NCBI GenBank assembly: GCA_020002185.1
Contig: CM034541.1
Location: forward strand, 34,784,671-34,848,670
Reading direction: 5' to 3'
DNA length: 64,000 bases
Source: Paraescarpia echinospica
Taxonomy: Eukaryota > Annelida > Polychaeta > Sabellida > Siboglinidae
The position numbers and the translations under genes are program-made. The notes below the pieces were generated by a model, which was given only the letters and a program-made list of their open reading frames with translations, did no database searches and was not told the origin of the DNA. This document shows, piece by piece, positions 28,677 to 40,404 of the stretch (position 1 is the first letter of the stretch; each line of letters begins with the position of its first letter).

Positions 28677-29852
28677 GTGTGCACCACACATCCGGTGATC
28701 GTCCTAGTGGCGCACCTCTGCCAGAAGTACAACATTGACGACGAGCCGGAACTGCTGAGGGACATACTTATGTCGGTGTTCCTCTGCGACAGAGGCTTCG
28801 ATCGCTTCGTTACCTTCCTCGACCCGCTCATATTCCCGTTTGAGGTCGACCCGATCATATATCTCTTCCAGAACATGCACACGACCGGGACGATCAGTCA
28901 ACGCCACCTGGAGGTGTTGGAGTATTTCTTGTCGCAAGCAACTCGCATTACAGTGCCGGTTGAGCTGAGCGAGTTTCGCGTCACCGACTGCCAGCAACCG
29001 TTATACACAAGTTACTACTCCAAGGTGCTATTTGTTGAGATGCCGATATTCTTGAGCAGGGGTAGTACCCCACTACTCCTAGCCTGTCACGCCATCAATG
29101 CTCCCGCCGTGTTGCTGCTTCTCAGATACGGCGCGGTCCCAAAGCGAGCTGGCCATGCTCATGAAATCATTGGCCTCTACTTCCAGTTGAGATCCAGAAA
29201 TTATCGGACTATTTTGAGTTACACACCAACAATTATATTAATGCATGCATCGTGTAATTATATCAAGTTATGAAAAAGCTCTAGTATTCTGTCACTGCCT
29301 ACCACCGTTTCATGTCAGCTTTCAAACTCCTTCCATAAGTGAAACACATCGTGACATCCATTACTATATTTAATCCTTATTCCTTGCGGAATTATAAATT
29401 TTGAATAGGACATTATATGTTTCCTGGGCTTTCTTGTTTCTTCCTAAAGCATCCACTCTACGTCATCGTGACGGAGCTGAACGTGACTGTCTTTTGGTGC
29501 ACGCACATCCAGCATATATCGGCGGGTGCGAGACAGCAATACCTCACGAAGCAGAACCGTAAGGACATCGAACTAAAGCTGTGCCTACGCTTCTTCTGTC
29601 TCTCCCTCGAGCGGCTTCCTGTTACCGTCGGCAACCATGTCACTTCCGACGCCACCCTCCTCGTTCGGCTTGTGTCCTCACTACCGACCACTGCTACCGC
29701 GAGACCGCATCGACTCGCCCGCTGAACACATGCATATTTGTGGCTGCGCCATCAGGCGGACGCTGGAGGAGAAACAGGCACTGCCTGCCGGGATACAACA
29801 GCTTCCGGTGCTGGTCTTTATTAAACAGTATATGGATCTTATGTTAGACTGA
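28677..29852 (+). CDS. ASB17-like ankyrin/SOCS-box gene, copy 2
   Basis: Same structure as the gene at 6443-7637, starting about 630 bp after the Polinton. Exon A carries several amino-acid changes relative to copy 1, notably GAVPK instead of GADPK in the ankyrin unit, a hallmark position. The upstream in-frame TAG (28665-28667) is shared. The exon B acceptor is CTAAAG instead of CTATAG. A 19-bp deletion between exon B and the SOCS-box frame (near 29651) is tolerable only if that stretch is intronic. Either both copies are pseudogenes, or the deleted stretch lies in a short intron. Confidence 0.45.
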
Positions 29853-30235
29853 GTCGTCTGCCTGGAAACTCAAACACTGCCTGTGGTCTTTGCCTCAATT
29901 GTCTTTGAGTACTGCGTGGAGTCCATTATGACGTCCATACTAGCTGTTTTCATAACATATGGTGTTCTCTGTTAACAACCCGGAGAAAAAACAAATCAAG
30001 TGGAAGAAATTTAAAATGTGCCTCCTCAAATCGATGTTATCGTTCATCTCGTGCAGACGTCTAACTTGTCATTACAACATACTGGTGCGTTCACATATAT
30101 GCTAATTAATTTAGCTTTCGTAATATAATCCAAGTATTGAATTATTTTTTTCCGCGTCCGGTCAGAATTCGGCAAAAAGGGCCAAAGTGGTTCTTCGAGA
30201 AATATGACAAAGGTCTGCTTTTTTAAACCCACTGC

Positions 30236-30269
<34 letters not shown>

Positions 30270-30884
30270 GTGCAGCTACTGACGTATTACAAACTTAAAT
30301 ACCACCTAACCTTCTTCACGATGGGCAAAATTAATTGACGAAGTATGTTCAATAATCTGGGATGACAAAGGATGGTTCAGTAATCTAAATTAACGAAGGA
30401 GTTTTTTTAGAAATACTATGGCTTTTCACAGCCGTCGCCTTTGAATAATGCGCTTGTTGCATGATTTATCTGATAATAGTCAGTTCGGAGTTTTTTCTTC
30501 ATTTTGTTGCAGCTTAAGTGCACCTCTTTTTGTTGACGTTACAACGTTCGATTGGAGTAGGAATGGCGACATTTAAATGCTCAGCTGCGCATGAGAACAT
30601 CGCTGCACGGCTGTGGTTTTAGTAACTATTACATGTTTTCGACTCGACTCCGAGGGTAGGCTTGTGTGTCTGACGTACCTGTTTAGCTACATATATGTAC
30701 GTGCGTGCGTGCGTGTGTGCGTGCGTGCGTGCGTGGGCGAAGGTGGTTGTGTGCGATCATTTCTGCACGATGAGCAACAACAAACGTTGTCAAACATACA
30801 CCATACAAAGGAGAATATTTCATATACATTGGCTGGTGTTTTAAACGTTTATTAAAGTTGCTCTTGAACAAAGTATAGTCATAC
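29853..30884. other. Flank of ASB17-like copy 2, simple repeats only
   Basis: Mirrors 7638-8672: (TA)n at about 30238-30266 and a GTGC/GTGT run at about 30702-30735. No gene is seen. Confidence 0.5.
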
Positions 30885-31480
30885 GTATGATGGCCGAGAA
30901 GGGCCATCGCGTTTTTGTGTTGCAACCTGCAGCGCCATGGGGCGATGACGCGATGCGCGATGCGATGGGCGATGCGATGAGCGATGCGCGATGCGACGGG
31001 CGATGCGATGGACGATGCACGATGCGATGCGCGATGCGATGCGCGATGCGATGCGCGATGCGATGGACGATGCGCGATGCGATGCGCGATGCGATGGACG
31101 ATGCGCGATGCGATGGGCGATGCGATGCGCGATGCGCGATGCGATACGCGATGCGATGCGCGATGCGATGCGCGATGCGATACGCGATGCGCGATGCGAT
31201 GCGCGATGCGATACGCGATGCGATGCGCGATGCGATGCGCGATGCGATGCACGATGCGATGGTATACATTATAAATATGCGGCAATGAGCATGCGTATGC
31301 CGAAAACGAGACTTAGGCAGCCATTTTTATTTATTTGTATTAAACCATATTTCTTTTTGTGTTCAGAGCATGTGATGATGGCTGATGACGCTGACTGTAC
31401 GTATACGGTTACACATCTAGTTATTGTGCACAACAGATTATGTGATTGTACTTCTAAATATTGTCTCGGACATCTACTGG
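30885..31480 (+). repeat. Left inverted repeat of the 6-kb element, with GATGCG satellite
   Basis: Terminal 50 bp, then about 310 bp of GATGCGATGCGC-type repeats (30938-31262). Then unique sequence shared inversely with 36409-36620, including CATGTGATGATGGCTGATGA and GTATACGGTTACA. Confidence 0.88.
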
Positions 31481-33079
31481 GATTTAATTTAGCCAAACAA
31501 AAACGGGTGCCAGGCAGGCAGCCTCTTCGCAAAAAACTAGACTAGGGACTGAAATAGGTTACTTTATAACATGAAATATGTACCTATTCAACATTTTATT
31601 TGTTAAATAATTATTATTCCATCTGGATATCCCTGATCGCAAATATAAACACTATTTTGTGTGCCTGCAGACACGATGAACCAGGGATGGTTAAGGTATT
31701 TCTCAGTTTAACATTAACCAACAGTTTTGAAGCCTATTTCTGTTCAGAATGCAAACATGTTATTTATGCCTTATATAAATTAAAATATAAACTTTTCGTA
31801 ATTTATGCTTCTTGATTTACTCCTCGGTCCCCAATATTTCCATGTCTGGAAAAAACTGACACATATTCCGTGAGACGATCTTCGATACAAATGCAGTGAT
31901 GTTTAATTACTTAATCTGGGTTCCGTAGTAGCACATAAAAGCAGCATTGCGCCGAAATACAAGTACGAATAACGCGGTGTCAATAAACAGGCCCACTCAA
32001 ATCAGGCTACCAGCGCTATTGGACCACGTTATAAACAGCCAAAATTGACAGGAAGTTAACTCGTAGTAGGTCTACTAGGAGGTGCACGGTGCGCGCGGTG
32101 CGTCTACAATTCGATTCACTTAGGGGTCATCTCAGAACGTCAATGTCCGATATCAGACGAAATTACTTTCATCTTGCCTCAGCCCCCCCCCCCCACCCAC
32201 CTCAGACGAATTTTAAAAATATTAATATGATGATACCAGTATAATTAAGAGTGTTGGTCGATGTCCGACGCCAGATGAAACTGCTTCAAACCCCGTCCCC
32301 CCAACAAAAATAATTTCGCTTGATATTGGACATCGATGTTCCGAGATGATCCCTTAGCAAAAATGAAACTACACTCTAGGAACAACGATTCGCTACCTCG
32401 TTTGTGCATTTTATATGTAGGTTTGGTAAAATAATTAGAGACAATACTATTTTAGTTTACGATTTATATATTTTATTATAAACTAAAGACACTAAAGTTT
32501 AGTAGGGTCTAACTGATTATAGTATATATATATATATTGTTATATTTATGTAAGGCATAATGAACATGATATGTACACCTATGAAAATATATCATGTCAT
32601 TAATGAATAAATATTCCAGAAATGTATACTTCAAAGCCCACGGTTAATGTTCAACTGAAAAATGCGTTCAACATCCCTGTTTTTCATGTGTGGAGGTACA
32701 TAAATTATCGTTTACATTTTCGATCAAGGATATTCAGATGAAACCAAAAATGAAATGGGGAGTGGTAGAAGAGGTACACACCTCATGCTATGAAGTAATT
32801 CATTTTTGGTCTCCGGTTTTGGTGAGAGAACCTAGATTACATTCTGTAAAGTGATTGCCCGCATGCCCCCATTTATCTTAGTCTAAACTCAATCGCATTA
32901 GGCTTCTATCATAATATTTAGAAGTACAATCACATAATCTGTTGTGCACAATAACTAGATGTGTAACCGTATACGCACACTCAAAGTCATCAACCATGGA
33001 CACATGCGTTGAACATAAAAGGCATCCAGTGTTGCCTAAGGTCACGAATTTGTTCAAGCCCTGACAACAAAGCCAAACC
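31481..33079. other. Interior of the 6-kb element, no gene seen
   Basis: AT-rich. A C-run lies at 32183-32199. Imperfect repeats around TGTCCGA...CAGACGAAATT occur at about 32144-32165 and 32258-32280. The inverted inner-arm copy at 32922-33010 is the only structured piece. Confidence 0.45.
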
Positions 33080-33310
33080 CAAAACACTGGCGTCTGAACA
33101 TGGTGGATATTTGGAAGGTTGAGGCTCTCCAAAACCTCGATTTGCACTCCCCCTCTTGAGGCTCGCCAAAACAGCCACATTAAGGCTCTCCAACATCACA
33201 ATTTGCACACCCATTGAGGCTCGCCAAAATAATTCCATCTCCAGGCTCTTCAAAAACCTCGATTTGCACCCCCTCCCAAATATCTACATTGAGGCTCTCC
33301 ACAAACATGA
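33080..33310. repeat. Degenerate tandem repeat, family of 1440-1760
   Basis: Units with GAGGCTCKCCAAAA and CCTCGATTTGCAC recur four to five times; these words are shared with the repeat at 1440-1760. Confidence 0.6.
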
Positions 33311-33359
33311 ATTTGAACTCCTCATATATTCATGTCTGTCAGGGGTGAAACTAGCCTCG

Positions 33360-33610
33360 ATTCCGATGCTCGATGTCTGATTTTTTTTTAATTTCTCTCG
33401 CTGATCCTGTACAGCTCTCTCCACCAGATCGTTCGCTCTCGTTTTCCACCCTTCTCCCAATCCTTCAAAATCTCTTTTTCCATAGTCTTCCCATCGCAGT
33501 CTAGTTCTTCCTCGCCTCCTTTTCCCTTCCAGTCTTTGTGCATCTGCTCTCTTTGCCATCCATTCTTCTCCCATTTTCTCTACAAGCCCTGCCCATCTTA
33601 GTTGTCTCAT
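33360..33610 (-). pseudogene. LINE reverse transcriptase C-terminal fragment
   Basis: Minus-strand translation shows MRQLRWAGLVEKMGEEWMAK, then GKRRRGRTRLRWEDYGKRD and GEGWKTRANDLVERAV. This is the conserved C-terminus of non-LTR RTs (LRWxGHVxRM..., GKRRRGRPRxRWxD). It ends in the degenerate repeat, so only the extreme 3' end was inserted or retained. Confidence 0.75.
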
Positions 33611-34253
33611 GATTATGCTTCTTCACAAACAATTGTGTCGACTAGTCATATCAAAGACACAATTAACCACAGGCGCAACTACGACCAGACGATGTAAATA
33701 AGTAGCATCATTCTAGTCCACTGCAGCCATTTTGGGAGGTGGTGCTGTTCTAATCATAGCTCCTGACCCAGGGATTATCGTCTCCACAGACGCACCGACT
33801 TTGACACATCATGTAATCCACTTGCCAGAAAAGAGATACAATTAACCGAAAGTGCTACTTAACCACCACTTTAGTGCATCGGCACTTCCAGGTGTAAATT
33901 ATAATTTTGATATACTCGTTTGTGCTGAATCATATAGAAAACAACATTGCTCTCTAGTCTAACAAATTCAGTTTTGTTACAGCCTGTAACATAGCTGTTA
34001 ATGTGTATCAGAATGGGACGAGGAAAGGCGAATGTGTTTTTGGAGGACAATCGTTCAGATGGGACCACCTTGATGATATGTTGCAAGACATGTTGTTGTT
34101 GTCTATGGAAGTTCCCATAGAAACCAGGAGTATACACCTCAACAATAAAATAATAAAAATATTGAATGAGTATTGGTTTACATTATTTATTCATTGTAAA
34201 TACGGAGAAATTACATTATCACATAACTATGTACGGTATCAGCGGTATGCATG

Positions 34254-34302
<49 letters not shown>

Positions 34303-36408
34303 CAAAAATTACAGTGAAATTACAACTACAGTGAAAACATGATGTATATCAGAAGTATCTTTCTTAGAAAACTGAACGATGAAATACTACGAGTCTCAAG
34401 GAATCATTTCAATCGACGATTATATTAACATACAATAAGTAATATATTGTACACACTTCTGAAACACCGTGCTTCTTTGTGCATATTCGTTAAATTTGTT
34501 TGCACCGCACGTTTTAAGAGAAATCATTAACACAGAGTATAGTTGGCACTTATCAAAAACGAACGAGCGTAAGACGGACAAGCGATACGGTCATCCGAGG
34601 AAACCAGACCTGCTGTATTTCTTGCCAGAGATTTATGGTAACGTAGCATTTAAATTAATGTACATTAATGCTATGCAATTTGCACACATACGTATAAGGC
34701 GTTTCAAGTTTACCTTGCATATTTGACGTACATATTTAATAATTGTATTCATCCCAAAGATCCCTAGCGGAGCGATAGAAACCTTTTTTCTTAATCACAA
34801 CAGTACCATTAAGCAAACCGTTGAATGAACATCATTACAGTGTGTAAAATTAAGTGAATATAGTCTACGTTATTAAAACATGCAACATATGAGTGAGAGT
34901 ACATTATGAACAATTAGTATACGGTGAGAAAATTATATTTACAAATGAACAGTAAAGTAGAAAATTAGCTTCACCTTATTAAACATAGGATACTATAATA
35001 TTTTTTGCAAACAACCTCTGTTTAGTTTTAGACAAGGCTATTGTTCTACAGACAGCATCGATTTAAGGAATGTTTTTAAACACAAACATTGATATTGATA
35101 ATATAGTTGTTGTCTTCCCTAAGTTTGATTGAAACATTTGTACTGTTATACAATGTATGTTATAACAATTTACTAGCTTATGTAAACCGCTATATCTACT
35201 GTAGACTACAAAGTCGAAGTCGACAAGGAAGACATCAGACACATGAAGAGGATGTGCAGGAAACCCCGTGATTGAGGCTGTAGCGGCGTAACCATTGAGC
35301 TAGTCTTCCAGGGACTTGCACCACGCGTCACTGCTGAAACGCAATACATGACATAAGTGGCGAACTTTAACTCGTAAACATGACACAGATAACAATACAG
35401 ACATTTCCATGCGGTATTTCAAATCCGCGTTGAGAATACGATTTTTAAAATATTTTTTAAATAATCATACATTTAACATGAGCTTTCTTAGCAATTGTAT
35501 GTGATCGTTTCAGTCTGTTTAATTACAAATTGGTTGTCTAAAGAAAATTTGTTGGCCGTTGCACATGGTAGAATGAGAAACCAATTGTCCTTCCGGTATT
35601 TAACGGCAAATCGTTAACCAATAATTATAGGACACGCCATGTGGATCCACTTCATGTACCGATTTCTAAAACCAACGTATTATATAAAACCATTAGACGT
35701 CGAGGTGTTAAGCTATGGAACTATATAACAACAACAGCGGATTGTATATATGCACTTGCAACGTCTAAATGTCAAGAAATTTTTGTGAGTAAATAATGTT
35801 AGTGACTTATATAACTAACATTCATTATTGCATTCAAATGCGTGTATTCATGGCAATAGTACTGCTGTGATTTGTGTTGCTGATTTCTTTTCTTCAATTG
35901 CACAATCTGTTTCTTCTTCTTCTGTTTATTAAATTAGTTTACGAGCATCATGGAATTACACCACTTCGTGCCGCATGCTATATTGTACAGCATCGTAAAT
36001 CGCTGCGATTGACAGGCAGTTACACTGTAGCGTATCTACGGTTTGGTAAACTGTGCCTCAGCTATTCGATTCACATAACTAAAAAGAAACAATTAAACTT
36101 TAGACAGAAAGAAAAACATGTGACGCAAATGACGACTAAATTCAGTTTTTTCGATGATTTAATGTACATTGCTTCTTGTTAAACCGACTTCGAATATTGT
36201 AGCTATTTATAATAATTGAAACATAAACTTGGACACAAACGAACGGCATTTGCAATAAGCGAAAGTTGAAAAAAGTTGTCGTCTCTTCCCATGTATACAA
36301 AATAAGTTTTATATTTTCTACCAAGGATATTCAGACGAAAATAATTTTAAAACTGCAATTTGAGCAGTAGAAGAAGTACATATATGTCATGTTATGAAAT
36401 ATGTTTGC
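33611..36408. other. Interior of the 6-kb element, AT-rich, no gene seen
   Basis: Contains (TA)n at about 34257-34305. Open frames are short and not protein-like. I see no DDE or other transposase motif on either strand. Confidence 0.45.
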
Positions 36409-36881
36409 CCCAGACTTTCGTCACAACATTTAGAAGTACGAACACAACAAATTCTGTGCGCAAACAAATTATATATGTAACCGTATACGTACAGTCAGCG
36501 TCATCAGCCATCATCACATGCTCTGAACACAAAAAGGAATGCGTTTAATAAAATACAAATGGCTGCCTAAGTCTCGTTTTCGACGTACGCATGCTCATTA
36601 CGGCATCTTTATAATTTATACCATCGCATCGCGCATCGCATCGCATCGCGCATCGCATCGCGCATCGCATCGCGCATCGCGTATCGCATCGCGCATCGCA
36701 TCGCGCATCGCATCGCGCATCGCGTATCGCATCGCTCATCGCATCGCACATCGCGCATCGCATCGCGCATCGCATCGCCCATCGCTCATCGCATCGCCCA
36801 TCGTATCGCGCATCGCGTCATCGCCCCATGGCACTGCAGGTTGCCACACAAAAACGCGATGGCCCTTCTCGGCCATCATAC
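36409..36881 (-). repeat. Right inverted repeat of the 6-kb element
   Basis: Reverse complement of the left arm with a shorter satellite (about 36622-36820, roughly 200 bp). The arm difference comes mainly from satellite copy number. Confidence 0.88.
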
Positions 36882-37139
36882 ATACGTAAGGTGTTCGAGA
36901 AACATTGGTCTAAACGCAGTGCGACGCTGCATGGTAAGGTAGTATCAATTCCATTTATTCGTTTGACTTTAGGTCAAAAGAAATCTACCTTATATATAAA
37001 TCGCGTCAAGCTAACGATAAAAATGACGCAAACGACAAACCTTCTGACGCTTGTAAGTTGTTAAATTGTAGATCGAATCAATTTACAGTCCAAAATTCGT
37101 AGTATATGTACGACCGCTATATTCATAAAGTGTTGCAAT

Positions 37140-37690
37140 ATCAGTACATCTAACATGGAACATTGTGTATAATAATTATAATGACCCCTTGATATAAGGT
37201 CTACATATATAAATACATGAATCTAGCTAATAAGCTTAATTGCGGAAAAATTAACGTATTCTCTCCCAAATAACGCGATTATAATCTGAATTACTATATA
37301 AATATCCTTCTGTTATGAGCATTGTCCGTATACGTAACATAACACAAATTCATTTTATCATTGCGCATAATAATTATAATGAACCCTTCCGTATAAGGCC
37401 AACACATGAACATACGTGAATCTCTAGAGCCCGAGAAGGTAAGTTCTTATATATCGCAATACCCAGTCCTTTGGACTGCTCAAAGCGCTTTATCCTTCAC
37501 TCCCTCACAGTCTTGTTTAATCGAACACAATCGAGTCTTCTCTGGGAAGCATTCAGCCAATCTGCAGATAATGCACGAAGAGTATCCGTACACAAATATC
37601 CAATACTGTCTATACCCAGGTATTCATTCGTACAGCTGAGTGAACTGGAGCAACGTCGAGTGAACTAGCTTGCCCAATTTTCGAAACGGC
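37140..37690 (-). repeat. Dispersed repeat with SINE, copy 2 (head deleted)
   Basis: Counterpart of 8935-9545. The deletion of about 57 bp after CGAAACGGCA removes the tRNA-like head including the B box. The breakpoints share GCA. Confidence 0.8.
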
Positions 37691-38029
37691 ACCCCTGTAC
37701 TGACCGATGTGTGACCGACATAGCACCACGAACTAACGTGTATTGGTGACAGGATCATAGTAATAAAAACTAGAGTGATGCTCCCAGGCGGGCAATACGC
37801 TGGAGCAAGACTTCCCAGGCATTAATTAAATAAAATGTTCAGACGCTTAATGCGGAACTGCATCCTACCAACAGGGGTGCCACCATCTCCATTGATCACC
37901 ACATTTCCATAATTCTAAAAACATGTCACATCACAACGTGTGATTCTTCTTCCATTTATGATAATCGGTCGAGCAGTTGTCCATTATTGTCATATTTTTT
38001 ATAGAAATGAGACCACCTCTCAGTGAGTC

Positions 38030-38285
38030 TACGTCAGGTTTTTTTCCATTTCCCTGTGTAGGATCTTTCACTTCCCGTGGCATAGATACCATATATACCA
38101 ATGGCTTATAGTATCTCTTCCGAAAGACACAATCAACGTAGGGCGAACGACATTGCGCAAGTTACGACACAGCGTCCGAACCAGTACCTAAACACAGTCC
38201 GGCGGCACTAGGTTGGGGGTTTGAAATCCGGTTCCTCCAAACGACAGTCCAGCACTCTAAATACTCGACCACTGTGCCCAAAGTA
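38030..38285 (-). repeat. Second SINE family, copy 2
   Basis: Counterpart of 9880-10135 with only scattered differences. Confidence 0.6.
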
Positions 38286-38633
38286 TAATTATTATATTGT
38301 TACGTGCTGTGTCGGCATTCGACGGCCTGGACTTGCAAGAAGCAGTAATGAATGTATTCTATTATGCTAAGTGGTGGTCATAAATCGGTCTACAACGACA
38401 GGAAGTCGTCGCTCACGCTAATTGGTTAATGCGGTGAAGATGAGGTGAATCGGGCACAACCATCTGGAACCGAAACTGACAAACTGTCCAAAACATTTCG
38501 TACACAATTCAGCGTTTGTTATCGTTTTGCTGTAGCTGTCAACTAAAGATTATTCATTTGATTCTGAACACTAAAATGCTATTGACAATACGGGTTTAAT
38601 ACACAAGGATATCGAGAAAGTAAAGAAGGCATA

Positions 38634-38826
38634 GCAACGATCTAGATACGTGTGCTCTTCTTCTGTGTCTTCTGCTGTACAGGCCTTATGACTCTTCAAC
38701 GATCTAGATACGTGTGCTCTTCTTCTGTGTCTTCTTCTGTACAGTCCTTATGACTCTTCAACGATCTAGATACGTGTGTTCTTCTTCTGTATATTCTTCT
38801 GTATAGTCCTTATGACTCTTCAACGA
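38634..38826. repeat. 62-bp minisatellite, about three units
   Basis: Same unit and same left flank as the ~30-unit array at 10483-12373. The last unit is diverged (TGTATATTCTTCTGTATAG). After it the sequence continues into a SINE that has no counterpart in copy 1. Confidence 0.9.
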
Positions 38827-39090
38827 GCTTTACACTTCACCGTTGGCAGATATATCTATTCGAACACTATCATCAAATATCTGAGAAGCACTCGGTCACG
38901 CTGCAATCAACGCGCAAAGGAGTACTCGTACACAAATAGCCACCACTTTTTATAGCTAGGTACCCATTCGTATAGCTGAGTTAATTGGAGGAACGCGGAG
39001 TGAATGAACCTGCGAGAGATTTGAGACGGCAGCGAGAGAATATTTTGAGTATGAAACTCTATCACTACGCCACCGCGCTCTACATCAACA
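38827..39090 (-). repeat. tRNA-type SINE, degraded
   Basis: Shares with the 9225-9540 SINE the order: GAGCTTTACACTTCACC, a GTACTCGTACACAAATA block, ATTCGTATAGCTGAG, and GGAGGAACGCGGAGTGAA. The head is degenerate, at about 39025-39085. Confidence 0.55.
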
Positions 39091-40081
39091 GTTTGCGGTC
39101 GAAGTGTATAAGAGGAAATGTTAAACTGGACGAGGTATAGATAATACAGCCACAGAGGCGCGAGACCGGGCAGAACGAGACGAAGAAAGGGAGAACACCT
39201 GACGACATGCGTAAGTAGATGGTAATTAGGAGTAGGTATAACGACACACTATCGTCATATTTACTATTGCGATGCATTAATAATTCGATGTATTGTTACA
39301 CATTTAATCATCGTACACTTGGTTGTGCACCTTTGTGACGATGCAGTCTAACACCGGTGTAATACATGGGCTAAAACAACGATTCTTACACCTTGGGTCT
39401 CGACCCAAAATTGGATCGCCATGTAATTTTGGATGGCTATTAAGAGTATCGAGTGACTGTCGGAATTTATATCTTCGTTATCAATTTTCCAGTACCAGAC
39501 GCATGCGAGACGAAACATTTATTACTAACTTATGCAAACTATTGCATGCGTTTAGAACGCTGGGTGATATAGTGTAACATGGCATTTCAAACTCAGTCGT
39601 CTAAAAAGTGTTCGTTTCACGTGGATCTGATGAGCCACAAGTCATTCAGTTTGGTGTCGCCCACAATGACTGAAGCACGCAATGAGCGAAAATCTATGAA
39701 ATTTTACAGTCACTCCAACACAAAAGCCTTCAAAGAAGGCGTACATGTTCAGGGACATACCGAGGATTGACAGCTTGGAGGTTTCTAAACAGGTTTCAAA
39801 TTCATATTGGGGACTACCGGAGCTTCAGCACCACTGAAAAATTGTCGCCGCTGCTCCGTTACATATCTTCACATCTTCCTTTACCATGTGACTGTCTCAC
39901 TTGGCTCGACTGTAACCTGTTGACATTTTTTCGCCGTTGTAACTTCAACTTCTCCGCTGTCTCGGCTGTGAACTCATGACATCCGAAAACGTGGGGGTGC
40001 AGTACTGTTATAAACCAAGTTATAATTCTAACCCTCGATAGCTGTTCCCGCGCCTATGGGTATTATCGTCATGTAAACTAT
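39091..40081. other. No gene recognised
   Basis: Short frames only. CTTCTCCGCTGTCTCGGCTG at about 39948-39970 recurs near 3440-3460, indicating another dispersed repeat. Confidence 0.4.
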
Positions 40082-40404
40082 CCGAGGTGGGTAATGTACT
40101 ATGTAATGAGGCTGGTGGTGTGATCCCACGAAAACAAAATGTTCAGTTGAACAAGTGTGTTATTTCTGTGTTGTTTTTAGTCATATCGAGAGTTCTCGAT
40201 AGTGTATTTCAGGGTCCTTTATTCACAGCCATCTATTGACCAGTGGAGTGGCCTCAATGTAATGTATAGAACACGTCCAGACATCATTGAACTTTATTGT
40301 GGTTATTGATCGGGACCTCAGTGCACAACGATACATTAACACCCTCCATGCGCATCACCTGACGGCCTTCCTTCAGATTCACCCCGAGGGCGAAACTAGT
40401 CGCT

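Larger units (their letters stand above)
30885..36881. mobile_element. 6.0-kb DNA element with long inverted repeats and internal satellite
   Basis: Begins GTATGATGGCCGAGAAGGGC and ends with its reverse complement. It is flanked by ATAC on both sides (30881-30884, 36882-36885), while copy 1 has a single ATAC at 8669-8672. No transposase is recognisable between the ends. The interior contains a LINE fragment, a degenerate tandem repeat and AT-rich sequence. An additional partial copy of the inner inverted-repeat sequence sits at about 32922-33010 in minus orientation. It is a large non-autonomous element; the superfamily is not assigned. Confidence 0.85.
28050..38826. other. Copy 2 of the duplicated locus, right part
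   Basis: Collinear with copy 1 (5825 onwards) up to 30884, interrupted by the element at 30885-36881, then collinear again to the VNTR at 38634-38826. Small indels distinguish it. One is 9 bp near 28080, another a 19-bp loss in the ASB17-like gene near 29651. A third is a loss of about 57 bp at 37690 that removes a SINE head. Confidence 0.85.

Noticed and set aside
30683..31545. Arg/His/Met/Cys-rich repeat frames
   Set aside because: Translation of the GATGCG satellite within the transposon arm.
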